Shown piece by piece: positions 14,987 through 23,978 of a stretch of 64,000 nt of DNA. Below the pieces are notes generated by a model, which saw only the letters and a program-made list of their open reading frames with translations, did not search any database and was not told the origin of the DNA. Every line of letters starts with the position of its first letter. Position 1 is the stretch's first letter. Source of the stretch: Escherichia coli (lineage in GTDB: Bacteria > Pseudomonadota > Gammaproteobacteria > Enterobacterales > Enterobacteriaceae); NCBI RefSeq assembly GCF_036503815.1, contig NZ_AP027764.1, forward strand, positions 2,542,001 through 2,606,000, in the 5' to 3' direction. Both the position numbers and the translations under genes were made by a program.

Positions 14987-17638
14987 ATGACAGCCTTTCG
15001 TGCCGCATTTAAGGCATATCGTATGCATCATGTGTTACTACTGCCTCGCTTTGCACGGCTTACCTTTGCCCTTGGCTTAGCTACAGCGATTTTTCCCGTA
15101 GAAGCAGAGTATTATTTTAATCCACGGTTTTTAAGCAATGATCTTGCTGAGTCTGTTGATTTATCTGCCTTTGCTAAGGGACGCGAGGCACCACCTGGTA
15201 CATATCGGGTCGATATTTATTTGAACGACGAATTTATGACCACTCGGGATGTTACTTTTGTTGCAGATGATAATAACGCAGATCTCACCCCATGTCTGAG
15301 TACAGACCTTCTTGTCAGTCTTGGCATAAAAAAATCAGCGCTATTAGCCAATAAGGGCCATTTGGCAGAAAAAAATGTGCCGGATAACAACGCATGTACA
15401 CCACTTCAGGATCGTTTGGCCGACGCATCTACTGAGTTTGATGTTGGTCAGCAACATCTGTCGCTCTCCGTTCCGCAGATTTATGTCGGCAGAATGGCCC
15501 GTGGTTATGTCTCTCCTGACCTGTGGGAAGAAGGAATAAACGCAGGCCTACTGAACTATAGTTTTAACGGTAATGCTATTAATAATCGTAGTAACCATAA
15601 TGCAGGAAAATCCAACTATGCATATTTGAATTTACAGAGTGGCATCAACATTGGCAGTTGGCGACTACGTGATAACTCAACGTGGAGTTATAACAGTGGG
15701 AGTAGCAATTCATCTGACAGCAATAAATGGCAGCATATCAATACGTCGGCTGAACGTGACATTATTCCCTTACGCTCACGGTTAACGGTGGGTGATAGTT
15801 ATACCGATGGCGATATTTTTGAAAGTGTGAACTTTCGTGGCCTTAAAATAAACTCAACGGAAGCGATGTTGCCCGATAGCCAACATGGTTTTGCTCCGGT
15901 GATTCATGGTATAGCCCGTGGCACAGCCCAAGTCAGTGTTAAACAGAACGGATACGATGTTTATCAGACTACGGTCCCTCCCGGCCCTTTTACTATTGAT
16001 GATATTAACTCTGCGGCTAATGGCGGTGATCTGCAAGTTACGATAAAAGAGGCAGACGGCAGTATTCAGACTTTATATGTCCCTTATTCATCTGTCCCGG
16101 TTCTCCAACGTGCTGGTTATACGCGTTATGCACTTGCCTTGGGAGAATATCGTAGTGGAAATAACCTGCAAAGCTCCCCCAAATTCATTCAGGGCAGCGT
16201 AATGCATGGTCTGGAGGGAAACTGGACACCTTATGGCGGGATGCAAATTGCAGAAGATTATCAAGCTTTCAACGTGGGTATTGGTAAAGATCTTGGCCTT
16301 TTAGGTGCCTTTTCTGTCGATATCACGCAAGCCAATACGACACTTGCGGATGATACTCGTCACAGCGGACAATCGGTAAAATCTGTTTACAGTAAATCTT
16401 TCTATCAGACGGGAACGAATATCCAGGTCGCAGGATATCGATATTCTACGCAAGGATTTTATAACTTATCTGACAGTGCATACAGTCGAATGAGTGGTTA
16501 CACCGTCAAGCCTCCGACCGTAGACACCAATGAACAGATACAATTTATTGATTATTTTAATCTGTACTATAGTAAGCGTGGTCAGGAACAAATAAGTATT
16601 TCCCAGCAGCTTGGAAATTACGGTACGACCTTTTTCAGTGCCAGTCGCCAAAGTTACTGGAACACGTCACGCAGTGATCAGCAAATATCATTCGGGTTAA
16701 ATGTACCGTTTGGCGACATTACGACTTCGCTGAATTACAGCTATTCCAGTAATATATGGCAAAACGATCGGGATCATTTACTCGCTTTTACACTTAATGT
16801 TCCCTTCAGTCATTGGATGCGTACAGACAGTCAGTCGGCATTTCGTAATTCAAACGCTAGTTATAGCATGTCAAACGATTTGAAAGGCGGTATGACCAAT
16901 CTATCTGGGGTTTATGGCACACTGCTGCCGGATAATAACTTGAATTATAGTGTTCAGGTCGGTAATACCCGCGGAGGTAATGCTTCATCTGGCACCAGTG
17001 GTTACAGTTCTCTTAATTATCGAGGGGCTTACGGTAATACTAATGTCGGTTACAGTCGTAATGGAGATAGCAACCAGTTTTACTACGGAATGAGTGGTGG
17101 AATTATTGCTCATGCTGATGGTGTCACCTTTGGACAGCCGATGGGTGACACTATGGTTCTGGTTAAGGCTCCTGGCGCGGAGAATGTTAAAATAGAGAAC
17201 CAGACAGGAATACATACAGACTGGCGTGGCTATGCAATATTACCATTTGCGACAGAATATAGAGAAAATCGTGTCGCTCTTAACGCTAATTCCCTTGCCG
17301 ATAATGTTGAACTGGATGAAACCGTGGTCACGGTCATCCCTACTCATGGTGCTATTGCCAGAGCAACATTTAATGCACAAATCGGCGGTAAAGTATTAAT
17401 GACTCTGAAATACGGCAATAAACCAGTTCCATTCGGTGCAATTGTGACTCACGGTGACAATAACAATGGCAGCATTGTTGCTGAAAATGGTCAGGTCTAT
17501 CTGACAGGACTTCCACAATCAGGAAAATTACAGGTTTCATGGGGCAACAATGCAAACGCTAAATGTATTGTTAATTACAAGCTTCCTGAAGTCTCTCCTG
17601 GGAACTTACTGAGTCAGCAAACAGTAGCCTGTCGCTAA
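14987..17638 (+). CDS. ydeT: Outer-membrane fimbrial usher, full length
   Basis: 883 residues, usual usher length. After the signal peptide the mature protein begins EYYFNPRFL, the usher N-terminal chaperone-binding domain, with F-A-K-G-R-E-A-P-P-G-T-Y-R-V-D-I-Y-L-N. The 24-strand pore region includes W-R-L-R-D-N-S-T-W and a plug segment with Y-D-V-Y-Q-T-T-V-P-P-G-P-F. Two C-terminal domains end in a paired-Cys segment (NAKCIVNYKL ... VACR). A second start at MHHVLLL (14 codons in) would also fit a signal peptide. K-12 ydeT is, as I recall, only the C-terminal half of this protein; here it is intact, so the pilus should be assembled. Confidence 0.93.
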   Translation: MTAFRAAFKAYRMHHVLLLPRFARLTFALGLATAIFPVEAEYYFNPRFLSNDLAESVDLSAFAKGREAPPGTYRVDIYLNDEFMTTRDVTFVADDNNADLTPCLSTDLLVSLGIKKSALLANKGHLAEKNVPDNNACTPLQDRLADASTEFDVGQQHLSLSVPQIYVGRMARGYVSPDLWEEGINAGLLNYSFNGNAINNRSNHNAGKSNYAYLNLQSGINIGSWRLRDNSTWSYNSGSSNSSDSNKWQHINTSAERDIIPLRSRLTVGDSYTDGDIFESVNFRGLKINSTEAMLPDSQHGFAPVIHGIARGTAQVSVKQNGYDVYQTTVPPGPFTIDDINSAANGGDLQVTIKEADGSIQTLYVPYSSVPVLQRAGYTRYALALGEYRSGNNLQSSPKFIQGSVMHGLEGNWTPYGGMQIAEDYQAFNVGIGKDLGLLGAFSVDITQANTTLADDTRHSGQSVKSVYSKSFYQTGTNIQVAGYRYSTQGFYNLSDSAYSRMSGYTVKPPTVDTNEQIQFIDYFNLYYSKRGQEQISISQQLGNYGTTFFSASRQSYWNTSRSDQQISFGLNVPFGDITTSLNYSYSSNIWQNDRDHLLAFTLNVPFSHWMRTDSQSAFRNSNASYSMSNDLKGGMTNLSGVYGTLLPDNNLNYSVQVGNTRGGNASSGTSGYSSLNYRGAYGNTNVGYSRNGDSNQFYYGMSGGIIAHADGVTFGQPMGDTMVLVKAPGAENVKIENQTGIHTDWRGYAILPFATEYRENRVALNANSLADNVELDETVVTVIPTHGAIARATFNAQIGGKVLMTLKYGNKPVPFGAIVTHGDNNNGSIVAENGQVYLTGLPQSGKLQVSWGNNANAKCIVNYKLPEVSPGNLLSQQTVACR

Positions 17639-17651
17639 GGAACACTAGATT

Positions 17652-18182
17652 ATGAAACACAATAGCATTATTTTCCTCGGTTTATGTCTGGGGTTAACCA
17701 CCTATTCTGCTTTATCTGCAGATAGCGTTATTAAAATTAGCGGGCGCGTCCTGGATTATGGCTGCACAGTTTCATCTGATTCGCTTAATTTTACCGTAGA
17801 CCTACAAAAACACAGTGCCAGGCAATTCCCAACGACTGGAAGCACAAGTCCAACCGTTCCTTTCCAGATTACGTTAAGTGAATGTAGCAAAGGGACAACA
17901 GGGGTTCGAGTTGCATTTAGCGGGATAGAGGATTTAGAAAATAATACTCTGCTGAAACTGGATGAAGGAAGCAATTCTGCTTCCGGTTTGGGTATTGAAA
18001 TTCTGGACGGAAATATGCGCCCAGTAAAATTAAATGACCTTCATACCGGAATGCAGTGGATCCCTCTGACTCCTGATCAGGATAATATTTTGCCTTACTC
18101 GGCCCGTTTGAAGTCAACACAAAAGTCCGTCAATCCAGGACTGGTTAGCGCTTCGGCAACATTTACCCTTGAATTTCAATAA
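17652..18182 (+). CDS. ydeS: Minor pilin, fimbrial adaptor
   Basis: 176 residues with a signal peptide ending YSALSA. Typical pilin pattern: V-I-K-I-S-G-R-V-L-D-Y-G-C-T-V with a second Cys in LSECSKG, the P-F-Q-I-T-L motif and a C-terminal A-T-F-T-L-E-F-Q, the chaperone-binding beta-zipper. Probably an adaptor near the pilus tip, comparable to FimF. It follows the usher after 13 bp and precedes ydeR by 12 bp in the same operon. Confidence 0.9.
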   Translation: MKHNSIIFLGLCLGLTTYSALSADSVIKISGRVLDYGCTVSSDSLNFTVDLQKHSARQFPTTGSTSPTVPFQITLSECSKGTTGVRVAFSGIEDLENNTLLKLDEGSNSASGLGIEILDGNMRPVKLNDLHTGMQWIPLTPDQDNILPYSARLKSTQKSVNPGLVSASATFTLEFQ

Positions 18183-18194
18183 TCAGAGTGAGAT

Positions 18195-18698
18195 ATGAAT
18201 AGAACTTTCCAAAGATTTCTGTTGGCTACGCTCTGTGCGCTATTTTCAGCAACTCTCCAGGCCGCTGATGTCACTATCACTGTTAATGGTCGGGTAGTTG
18301 CTAAACCCTGCACTATTCAAACCAAAGAGGCTAGCGTTAATCTCGGGGATCTTTATACACGCAATCTGCAACAACCTGGTTCTGCATCTGGCTGGCACAA
18401 TATTACTTTATCATTAACCGATTGTCCGATTGAAACAAGTGCAGTGACGGCAATCGTAACAGGTTCAACTGACAATACGGGTTATTACAAAAATGAAGGT
18501 AGTGCCGAAAATATTCAAATAGAGCTGAGGGATGATCAGGAGGCGACGTTAAAAAGTGGCGATAGCAAAACGGTTATTGTTGATGAGATCACACGTAATG
18601 CACAGTTTCCACTTAAGGCAAGAGCTATCACGGTGAATGGAAACGCAAGCCAGGGAACGATCGAGGCGCTAATCAATGTGATCTATACCTGGCAATAA
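18195..18698 (+). CDS. ydeR: Minor pilin, FimG-like
   Basis: 167 residues with a signal peptide (cut near LQA-ADVTI). Pattern similar to FimG: D-V-T-I-T-V-N-G-R-V-V-A-K-P-C-T-I-Q, L-G-D-L-Y-T, H-N-I-T-L-S-L-T-D-C-P, and C-terminal I-N-V-I-Y-T-W-Q. FimG is the last adaptor before the tip adhesin, and here the adhesin gene follows directly, 58 bp downstream. Confidence 0.92.
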   Translation: MNRTFQRFLLATLCALFSATLQAADVTITVNGRVVAKPCTIQTKEASVNLGDLYTRNLQQPGSASGWHNITLSLTDCPIETSAVTAIVTGSTDNTGYYKNEGSAENIQIELRDDQEATLKSGDSKTVIVDEITRNAQFPLKARAITVNGNASQGTIEALINVIYTWQ

Positions 18699-18756
18699 CA
18701 TCGATTCGATTTTATAAGCCTCTTTTTTAAATCAATTTTTAACCTAAGGATTTATC

Positions 18757-19671
18757 ATGGGAAAAAAAATTAGTATAAATGTCCTGTTCAGTATTTATTT
18801 TCTTTTGATGGCAGGTAAAGTCTTCGCCTTCAGTTGTAATGTTGATGGTGGGTCAAGTATTGGCGCAGGTACAACTTCTGTGTATGTTAATCTCGATCCT
18901 GTCATTCAACCAGGTCAGAATCTGGTTGTAGATTTGTCTCAGCATATAAGTTGCTGGAATGATTACGGCGGCTGGTACGACACAGATCATATTAACTTAG
19001 TACAAGGCTCAGCTTTCGCAGGCTCCCTACAGTCATATAAAGGATCGCTGTACTGGAATAATGTGACCTACCCCTTTCCGTTGACGACAAATACCAACGT
19101 GCTGGATATTGGTGATAAGACACCGATGCCCTTACCGTTAAAACTCTATATTACCCCTGTCGGGGCGGCCGGTGGCGTTGTCATAAACGCGGGAGAAGTT
19201 ATTGCTCGCATTCATATGTATAAAATTGCAACGTTAGGAAGTGGAAATCCGCGTAACTTTACATGGAATATTATTTCAAATAACAGTGTTGTTATGCCAA
19301 CGGGCGGCTGTACCGTTGATAGTCGTAATGTCACAGTGAGTCTCCCGGACTTTCCTGGAAGCGCAGAAATACCCTTGGGCGTATATTGCTCAAGTGAGCA
19401 AAAGCTCTCATTTTATCTTTCGGGCGCTACCACTGACAGTGCCCGACAAGTGTTTGCTAATACCGCACCTGACGCAACAAAAGCATCAGGAGTCGGTGTC
19501 TCCCTGATGCGTAATAGAAAAATACTGGCTACGGGAGAAAATGTCTCCCTGGGAACTGTAAATAAAAGCAAAGTACCCCTGGGCTTAAGTGCAACTTATG
19601 GACAGACAGGAAGCAAGGTCGCAGCTGGAGCAGTACAGTCAGTCATTGGCGTTACATTTATCTATGAATAA
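18757..19671 (+). CDS. ydeQ: Two-domain FimH-like tip adhesin (FmlH/YdeQ)
   Basis: 304 residues. Signal peptide to KVFA, then a lectin domain that begins with Phe (FSCNVDGG), as the mature FimH lectin does. Conserved FimH landmarks follow: V-Y-V-N-L-D-P-V-I-Q-P-G-Q-N-L-V-V-D-L-S, C-W-N-D-Y, Y-P-F-P, L-K-L-Y-I-T-P-V and the linker P-T-G-G-C into the pilin domain (V-T-V-S-L-P-D-F-P-G-S), ending V-I-G-V-T-F-I-Y-E. In UPEC the orthologue FmlH of F9 pili binds galactose/N-acetylgalactosamine glycans of inflamed bladder and kidney; specificity here is inferred by orthology. Last gene of the operon. Confidence 0.93.
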   Translation: MGKKISINVLFSIYFLLMAGKVFAFSCNVDGGSSIGAGTTSVYVNLDPVIQPGQNLVVDLSQHISCWNDYGGWYDTDHINLVQGSAFAGSLQSYKGSLYWNNVTYPFPLTTNTNVLDIGDKTPMPLPLKLYITPVGAAGGVVINAGEVIARIHMYKIATLGSGNPRNFTWNIISNNSVVMPTGGCTVDSRNVTVSLPDFPGSAEIPLGVYCSSEQKLSFYLSGATTDSARQVFANTAPDATKASGVGVSLMRNRKILATGENVSLGTVNKSKVPLGLSATYGQTGSKVAAGAVQSVIGVTFIYE

Positions 19672-19754
19672 TTGTGATGTTGACCCTGTTATACTTTAGG
19701 TTGTGCTTTCCATTCACTAAAATTACGCGGATAATTCTTTCCTGAAAGAAATTA

Positions 19755-19772
19755 TCCTACACCTGTAAGAAA
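19755..19772 (+). promoter_or_regulatory. EvgA-box-like site upstream of ydeP
   Basis: TCCTACACCTGTAAGAAA. The core CCTACA-N-CTGTAAGAAA is repeated upstream of safA (22419-22436). EvgA of the EvgAS system is known to activate ydeP and safA-ydeO under acid, so two matching sites in just these places support EvgA boxes. It lies 248 bp before ydeP; the gap 19672-20019 holds no gene. Confidence 0.8.
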
Positions 19773-20019
19773 ATCCGCGCACAATTGAAGTCAGAGTCTT
19801 ATTTTATATATTGAAAAGTATGTTAACTTAAAGACTATGAGAGATGATGCTTAACTTATCGCATTTATACTATTCTGTTATGTGACGATAATGAGTTAAA
19901 AATAGAATGAGAGTAGCCCCCTACTCTCATATATCCAAATGGCCGATAAACCCATTATATATACTGCGCATCATCGCTATTACAAATCCTAATAATTCAT
20001 TTCCACACAGGATAAGCTG

Positions 20020-22299
20020 ATGAAGAAAAAAATTGAATCCTACCAGGGAGCTGCCGGTGGTTGGGGGGCTGTCAAATCTGTAGCGAATGCAGTCCGTAAG
20101 CAGATGGATATACGCCAGGAAGTGATTGCCATGTTTGACATGAATAAGCCAGAAGGCTTTGACTGTCCAGGATGTGCATGGCCAGATCCTAAGCACAGCG
20201 CGTCATTCGACATTTGTGAAAACGGCGCAAAAGCAATCGCCTGGGAAGTCACCGATAAGCAGGTGAATGCCTCTTTTTTCGCTGAGAATACGGTTCAATC
20301 ATTACTTACCTGGGGAGATCACGAACTCGAGGCTGCGGGGCGTCTCATTCAACCTTTGAAATATGATGCCGTCAGCGACTGTTACCAGCCATTAAGCTGG
20401 CAACAAGCTTTCGACGAAATTGGCGCACGTCTTCAAAGTTATAGTGATCCAAATCAGGTTGAATTCTATACTTCGGGCCGCACTTCCAATGAAGCTGCCT
20501 TTCTTTATCAGCTTTTTGCCCGTGAATACGGTACCAATAACTTTCCCGACTGCTCAAACATGTGCCATGAACCGACCAGCGTGGGTTTGGCAGCGAGTAT
20601 CGGCGTGGGTAAAGGGACCGTGTTACTGGAAGACTTTGAGAAATGCGATTTAGTCATTTGCATTGGGCATAACCCTGGTACAAACCACCCTCGCATGCTG
20701 ACTTCGTTGCGCGCTTTAGTGAAACGGGGAGCGAAAATGATTGCCATCAATCCTCTGCAGGAGCGTGGCCTGGAGCGATTTACCGCACCACAGAACCCGT
20801 TTGAAATGCTGACGAACTCCGAGACTCAATTGGCTAGTGCTTACTATAATGTGCGCATTGGTGGCGATATGGCGTTGCTAAAGGGGATGATGCGCCTGTT
20901 AATTGAGCGCGATGATGCTGCAAGTGCTGCGGGTCGGCCCTCATTGCTGGATGACGAATTCATTCAAACGCATACCGTCGGCTTTGACGAGCTACGCCGT
21001 GACGTTCTCAATTCCGAGTGGAAAGATATCGAACGTATTTCTGGACTAAGTCAGACACAAATCGCCGAACTTGCTGATGCATATGCCGCTGCCGAACGAA
21101 CCATTATCTGTTACGGAATGGGGATCACTCAGCACGAACATGGTACCCAGAACGTACAGCAACTTGTCAATCTGCTGTTGATGAAAGGTAACATTGGCAA
21201 GCCTGGTGCGGGTATCTGCCCACTACGTGGTCACTCTAATGTACAGGGCGACCGAACCGTCGGTATCACCGAGAAACCGTCTGCAGAGTTTCTGGCTCGC
21301 CTGGGTGAGCGCTATGGCTTCACCCCACCTCATGCACCTGGACATGCTGCAATTGCCAGCATGCAAGCAATATGTACGGGGCAGGCTCGAGCATTGATCT
21401 GCATGGGGGGCAACTTTGCACTGGCAATGCCAGATCGGGAAGCGAGCGCTGTACCGTTAACACAATTAGATCTGACGGTACACGTAGCCACTAAGCTTAA
21501 CCGCTCTCATCTGCTGACCGCACGGCATAGCTATATTCTGCCGGTTCTGGGACGCAGCGAGATTGACATGCAAAAAAGCGGTGCGCAGGCGGTAACCGTT
21601 GAGGATTCAATGTCAATGATTCATGCCTCGCGTGGCGTGTTAAAACCCGCAGGTGTCATGCTGAAATCAGAGTGTGCTGTGGTCGCGGGAATCGCGCAGG
21701 CAGCGCTCCCTCAGAGCGTGGTGGCCTGGGAGCATCTGGTGGAAGATTATGATCGCATTCGCAATGACATTGAAGCTGTGCTGCCAGAGTTCGCCGACTA
21801 TAACCAGCGCATCCGCCATCCTGGTGGTTTTCACCTCATAAACGCAGCTGCTGAAAGGCGCTGGCTGACGTCGTCAGGTAAGGCTAATTTCATTACCAGC
21901 AAAGGGCTGTTAGAAGATCCCTCTTCGGCGTTTAACAGTAAGCTGGTCATGGCGACAGTACGCAGTCACGATCAGTACAACACGACGATTTATGGTATGG
22001 ATGATCGCTATCGAGGGGTATTCGGTCAACGAGATGTAGTCTTCATGAGTGCTAAACAAGCTAAAGTTTGCGGTGTAAAAAACGGCGAAAGAGTTAATCT
22101 TATTGCACTCACGCCAGAGGGTAAGCGTAGCTCACGCCGCATGGATAGATTAAAAGTGGTCATTTACCCCATGGCTGACCGCTCACTGGTGACCTATTTT
22201 CCAGAATCGAATCACATGCTAACACTTGATAACCACGATCCATTAAGTGGCATTCCTGGCTATAAAAGTATTCCGGTTGAATTAGAACCATCAAATTAA
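20020..22299 (+). CDS. ydeP: YdeP, FdhD/formate-dehydrogenase-like molybdopterin oxidoreductase for acid resistance
   Basis: 759 residues, matching K-12 YdeP in length. It belongs to the molybdopterin oxidoreductase superfamily (FdhF/DMSO reductase fold): PGCAWPDP with Cys pairs near the N-terminus, YTSGRTSNEAAF, C-I-G-H-N-P-G-T-N-H-P-R, and the cofactor-contacting P-L-R-G-H-S-N-V-Q-G-D. The C-terminal domain has G-Q-R-D-V and G-V-K-N-G-E-R-V. The catalytic Sec/Cys region is modified relative to formate dehydrogenases, and the physiological substrate is unknown. Genetics in K-12 ties it to EvgA-dependent extreme acid resistance. Monocistronic, with an EvgA box upstream. Confidence 0.95.
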   Translation: MKKKIESYQGAAGGWGAVKSVANAVRKQMDIRQEVIAMFDMNKPEGFDCPGCAWPDPKHSASFDICENGAKAIAWEVTDKQVNASFFAENTVQSLLTWGDHELEAAGRLIQPLKYDAVSDCYQPLSWQQAFDEIGARLQSYSDPNQVEFYTSGRTSNEAAFLYQLFAREYGTNNFPDCSNMCHEPTSVGLAASIGVGKGTVLLEDFEKCDLVICIGHNPGTNHPRMLTSLRALVKRGAKMIAINPLQERGLERFTAPQNPFEMLTNSETQLASAYYNVRIGGDMALLKGMMRLLIERDDAASAAGRPSLLDDEFIQTHTVGFDELRRDVLNSEWKDIERISGLSQTQIAELADAYAAAERTIICYGMGITQHEHGTQNVQQLVNLLLMKGNIGKPGAGICPLRGHSNVQGDRTVGITEKPSAEFLARLGERYGFTPPHAPGHAAIASMQAICTGQARALICMGGNFALAMPDREASAVPLTQLDLTVHVATKLNRSHLLTARHSYILPVLGRSEIDMQKSGAQAVTVEDSMSMIHASRGVLKPAGVMLKSECAVVAGIAQAALPQSVVAWEHLVEDYDRIRNDIEAVLPEFADYNQRIRHPGGFHLINAAAERRWLTSSGKANFITSKGLLEDPSSAFNSKLVMATVRSHDQYNTTIYGMDDRYRGVFGQRDVVFMSAKQAKVCGVKNGERVNLIALTPEGKRSSRRMDRLKVVIYPMADRSLVTYFPESNHMLTLDNHDPLSGIPGYKSIPVELEPSN

Positions 22300-22312
22300 T
22301 TCGCCTCCTCAT

Positions 22313-22343
22313 TTCTTCTGCTGTCATCCGCACAGCAGAAGAA
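22313..22343. terminator. 12-bp stem-loop after ydeP
   Basis: TTCTTCTGCTGT pairs perfectly with ACAGCAGAAGAA around CATCCGC, 13 bp after the ydeP stop. A strong hairpin with no long U-run; likely transcription end or 3' protection for ydeP. Confidence 0.6.
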
Positions 22344-22418
22344 TTCCTCATTGACCATTGTCGCGCAATTTACTCACATGTGCTAAATTAAACTGCTCGC
22401 TATAAGATTTATACCTCC

Positions 22419-22436
22419 GCCTACAGCTGTAAGAAA
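22419..22436 (+). promoter_or_regulatory. EvgA-box-like site upstream of safA
   Basis: GCCTACAGCTGTAAGAAA matches the ydeP-proximal site at 16 of 18 positions. It lies 111 bp before safA, consistent with direct EvgA activation of safA-ydeO. Confidence 0.8.
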
Positions 22437-22546
22437 CTCCGCTCAGTACTGAAGCACCAGTCCTATTTCCTCTTTTTTCCAGCCTGTTATATTAAGCATA
22501 CTGATTAACGATTTTTAACGTTATCCGCTAAATAAACATATTTGAA

Positions 22547-22744
22547 ATGCATGCGACCACAGTGAAAAACAAAATCACGCAAAGAGACAACTATAAAGAA
22601 ATCATGTCTGTAATTGTGGTTGTCTTATTACTGACACTTACGTTGATAGCCATTTTTTCGGCAATTGATCAGCTGGGTATTTCAGAAATGGGTCGCATTG
22701 CAAGAGATCTTACACATTTCATTATCAATAGTTTGCAAGACTGA
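22547..22744 (+). CDS. safA: SafA, small inner-membrane connector of EvgAS to PhoPQ
   Basis: 65 residues, identical to my memory of K-12 SafA (B1500). One transmembrane helix at about residues 20-43 (IMSVIVVVLLLTLTLIAIFS), with a short cytoplasmic N-terminus and a periplasmic C-terminus. SafA binds the PhoQ sensor in the periplasm and activates PhoP, linking acid and drug signals sensed by EvgS to the PhoP regulon. It precedes ydeO by 74 bp, and the pair is co-transcribed from the EvgA-activated promoter. Confidence 0.96.
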   Translation: MHATTVKNKITQRDNYKEIMSVIVVVLLLTLTLIAIFSAIDQLGISEMGRIARDLTHFIINSLQD

Positions 22745-22818
22745 AAATAAACAGCAAATTATAAATATGAAATGTTAAAAAAGTATCGATAAAAACTTTA
22801 TTGTTTTAAGGAGATAAA

Positions 22819-23580
22819 ATGTCGCTCGTTTGTTCTGTTATATTTATTCATCATGCCTTCAACGCTAACATTTTAGATAAAGATTACGCCTTCTCTGACG
22901 GCGAGATCTTGATGGTAGATAACGCTGTTCGTACGCATTTTGAACCTTATGAGCGGCATTTCAAAGAAATTGGATTTAATGAAAACACCATTAAAAAATA
23001 TCTACAATGCACTAATATTCAGACAGTGACTATGCCTGTTCCTGCGAAGTTTTTACGTGCTTCAAATGTACCAACTGGATTACTTAATGAAATGATTGCT
23101 TATCTCAACTCTGAAGAACGCAATCATCAGAATTTTTCTGAACTTTTGCTTTTTTCTTGCCTGTCTATTTTTGCTGCATGCAAAGGTTTCATTACATTAT
23201 TAACTAACGGTGTGCTATCCGTATCAGGGAAAGTGAGAAACATTGTCAATATGAAGCTGGCACACCCATGGAAACTAAAAGATATTTGTGATTGCCTGTA
23301 TATTAGTGAAAGCCTGCTGAAGAAAAAACTAAAGCAAGAGCAAACGACATTCTCACAAATTCTTTTAGATGCCAGAATGCAACACGCAAAAAATTTGATA
23401 CGCGTAGAAGGTTCAGTCAATAAAATTGCCGAAAAATGTGGTTATGCCAGTACATCTTATTTTATTTATGCTTTCCGCAAACATTTCGGCAACAGTCCAA
23501 AGAGAGTTTCAAAGGAGTACCGTTGTCAAAGGCACACGAATATGAACACGGGCAACACGATGAATGCTTTGGCTAATTGA
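22819..23580 (+). CDS. ydeO: YdeO, AraC-family acid-stress activator
   Basis: 253 residues. The C-terminal ~100 residues carry the two AraC helix-turn-helices: LKDICDCLYISESLLKKKLK and the second helix pair ending KIAEKCGYASTSYFIYAFRKHFG-N-S-P-K, the canonical family signature. The N-terminal half has no clear sensor motif. YdeO is induced by EvgA and in turn activates gadE and hyaABCDEF, so it is the middle step of the EvgA-YdeO-GadE acid-resistance cascade. The cascade's target genes gadB and gadC lie 11 kb downstream. Shine-Dalgarno AAGGAG precedes the ATG. Confidence 0.96.
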   Translation: MSLVCSVIFIHHAFNANILDKDYAFSDGEILMVDNAVRTHFEPYERHFKEIGFNENTIKKYLQCTNIQTVTMPVPAKFLRASNVPTGLLNEMIAYLNSEERNHQNFSELLLFSCLSIFAACKGFITLLTNGVLSVSGKVRNIVNMKLAHPWKLKDICDCLYISESLLKKKLKQEQTTFSQILLDARMQHAKNLIRVEGSVNKIAEKCGYASTSYFIYAFRKHFGNSPKRVSKEYRCQRHTNMNTGNTMNALAN

Positions 23581-23625
23581 TTATTCGCTCACAAATAGTC
23601 AACCACACGCTAAGTAAGAATTAAA

Positions 23626-23646
23626 GGGGCAGCTATTACCTGCCCC
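23626..23646 (+). terminator. Stem-loop after ydeO
   Basis: GGGGCAG and CTGCCCC enclose a 7-base loop 45 bp after the ydeO stop. No U-tract. Confidence 0.45.
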
Positions 23647-23683
23647 AATGTGTCATTACGAATTGTATTTTATGATGAGAATT

Positions 23684-23699
23684 GGTGATATACATCACA
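23684..23699 (+). promoter_or_regulatory. Distal CRP-like site upstream of ydeN
   Basis: GGTGA-N6-TCACA, one base off the TGTGA-N6-TCACA consensus. It lies ~295 bp before ydeN in a 398-bp gap with no gene. Could be a second CRP site or chance. Confidence 0.4.
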
Positions 23700-23897
23700 T
23701 ATTTATGAATCTAAATAATCTGTTTCATATTTATTTATGATCCCAATGCAATAAATTGCCATCAAAACACATAAATACACTAAATATCAATTAGTTAGAT
23801 ATTTATCATTGAGAAATTACTTGGCTCAACAGAAAGCAATGTCAACGCTTTTTAGACTGTTGTTTCTCTTTTTTTAGCCAAATCTGCTATCTCTTTA

Positions 23898-23913
23898 TGT
23901 GACTCACTTCACT
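23898..23913 (+). promoter_or_regulatory. CRP-like site upstream of ydeN
   Basis: TGTGACTCACTTCACT fits TGTGA-N6-TCACA with one mismatch, 65 bp before the ydeN start, a usual distance for activation by CRP. This would place the sulfatase under catabolite control, which suits scavenging of sulfated sugars. Confidence 0.6.
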
Positions 23914-23978
23914 TACATCATCTTATTTCTCTTCGTAAAATTACTTTGGAATTAAGTACAATAAGAAGAGGAACATTT

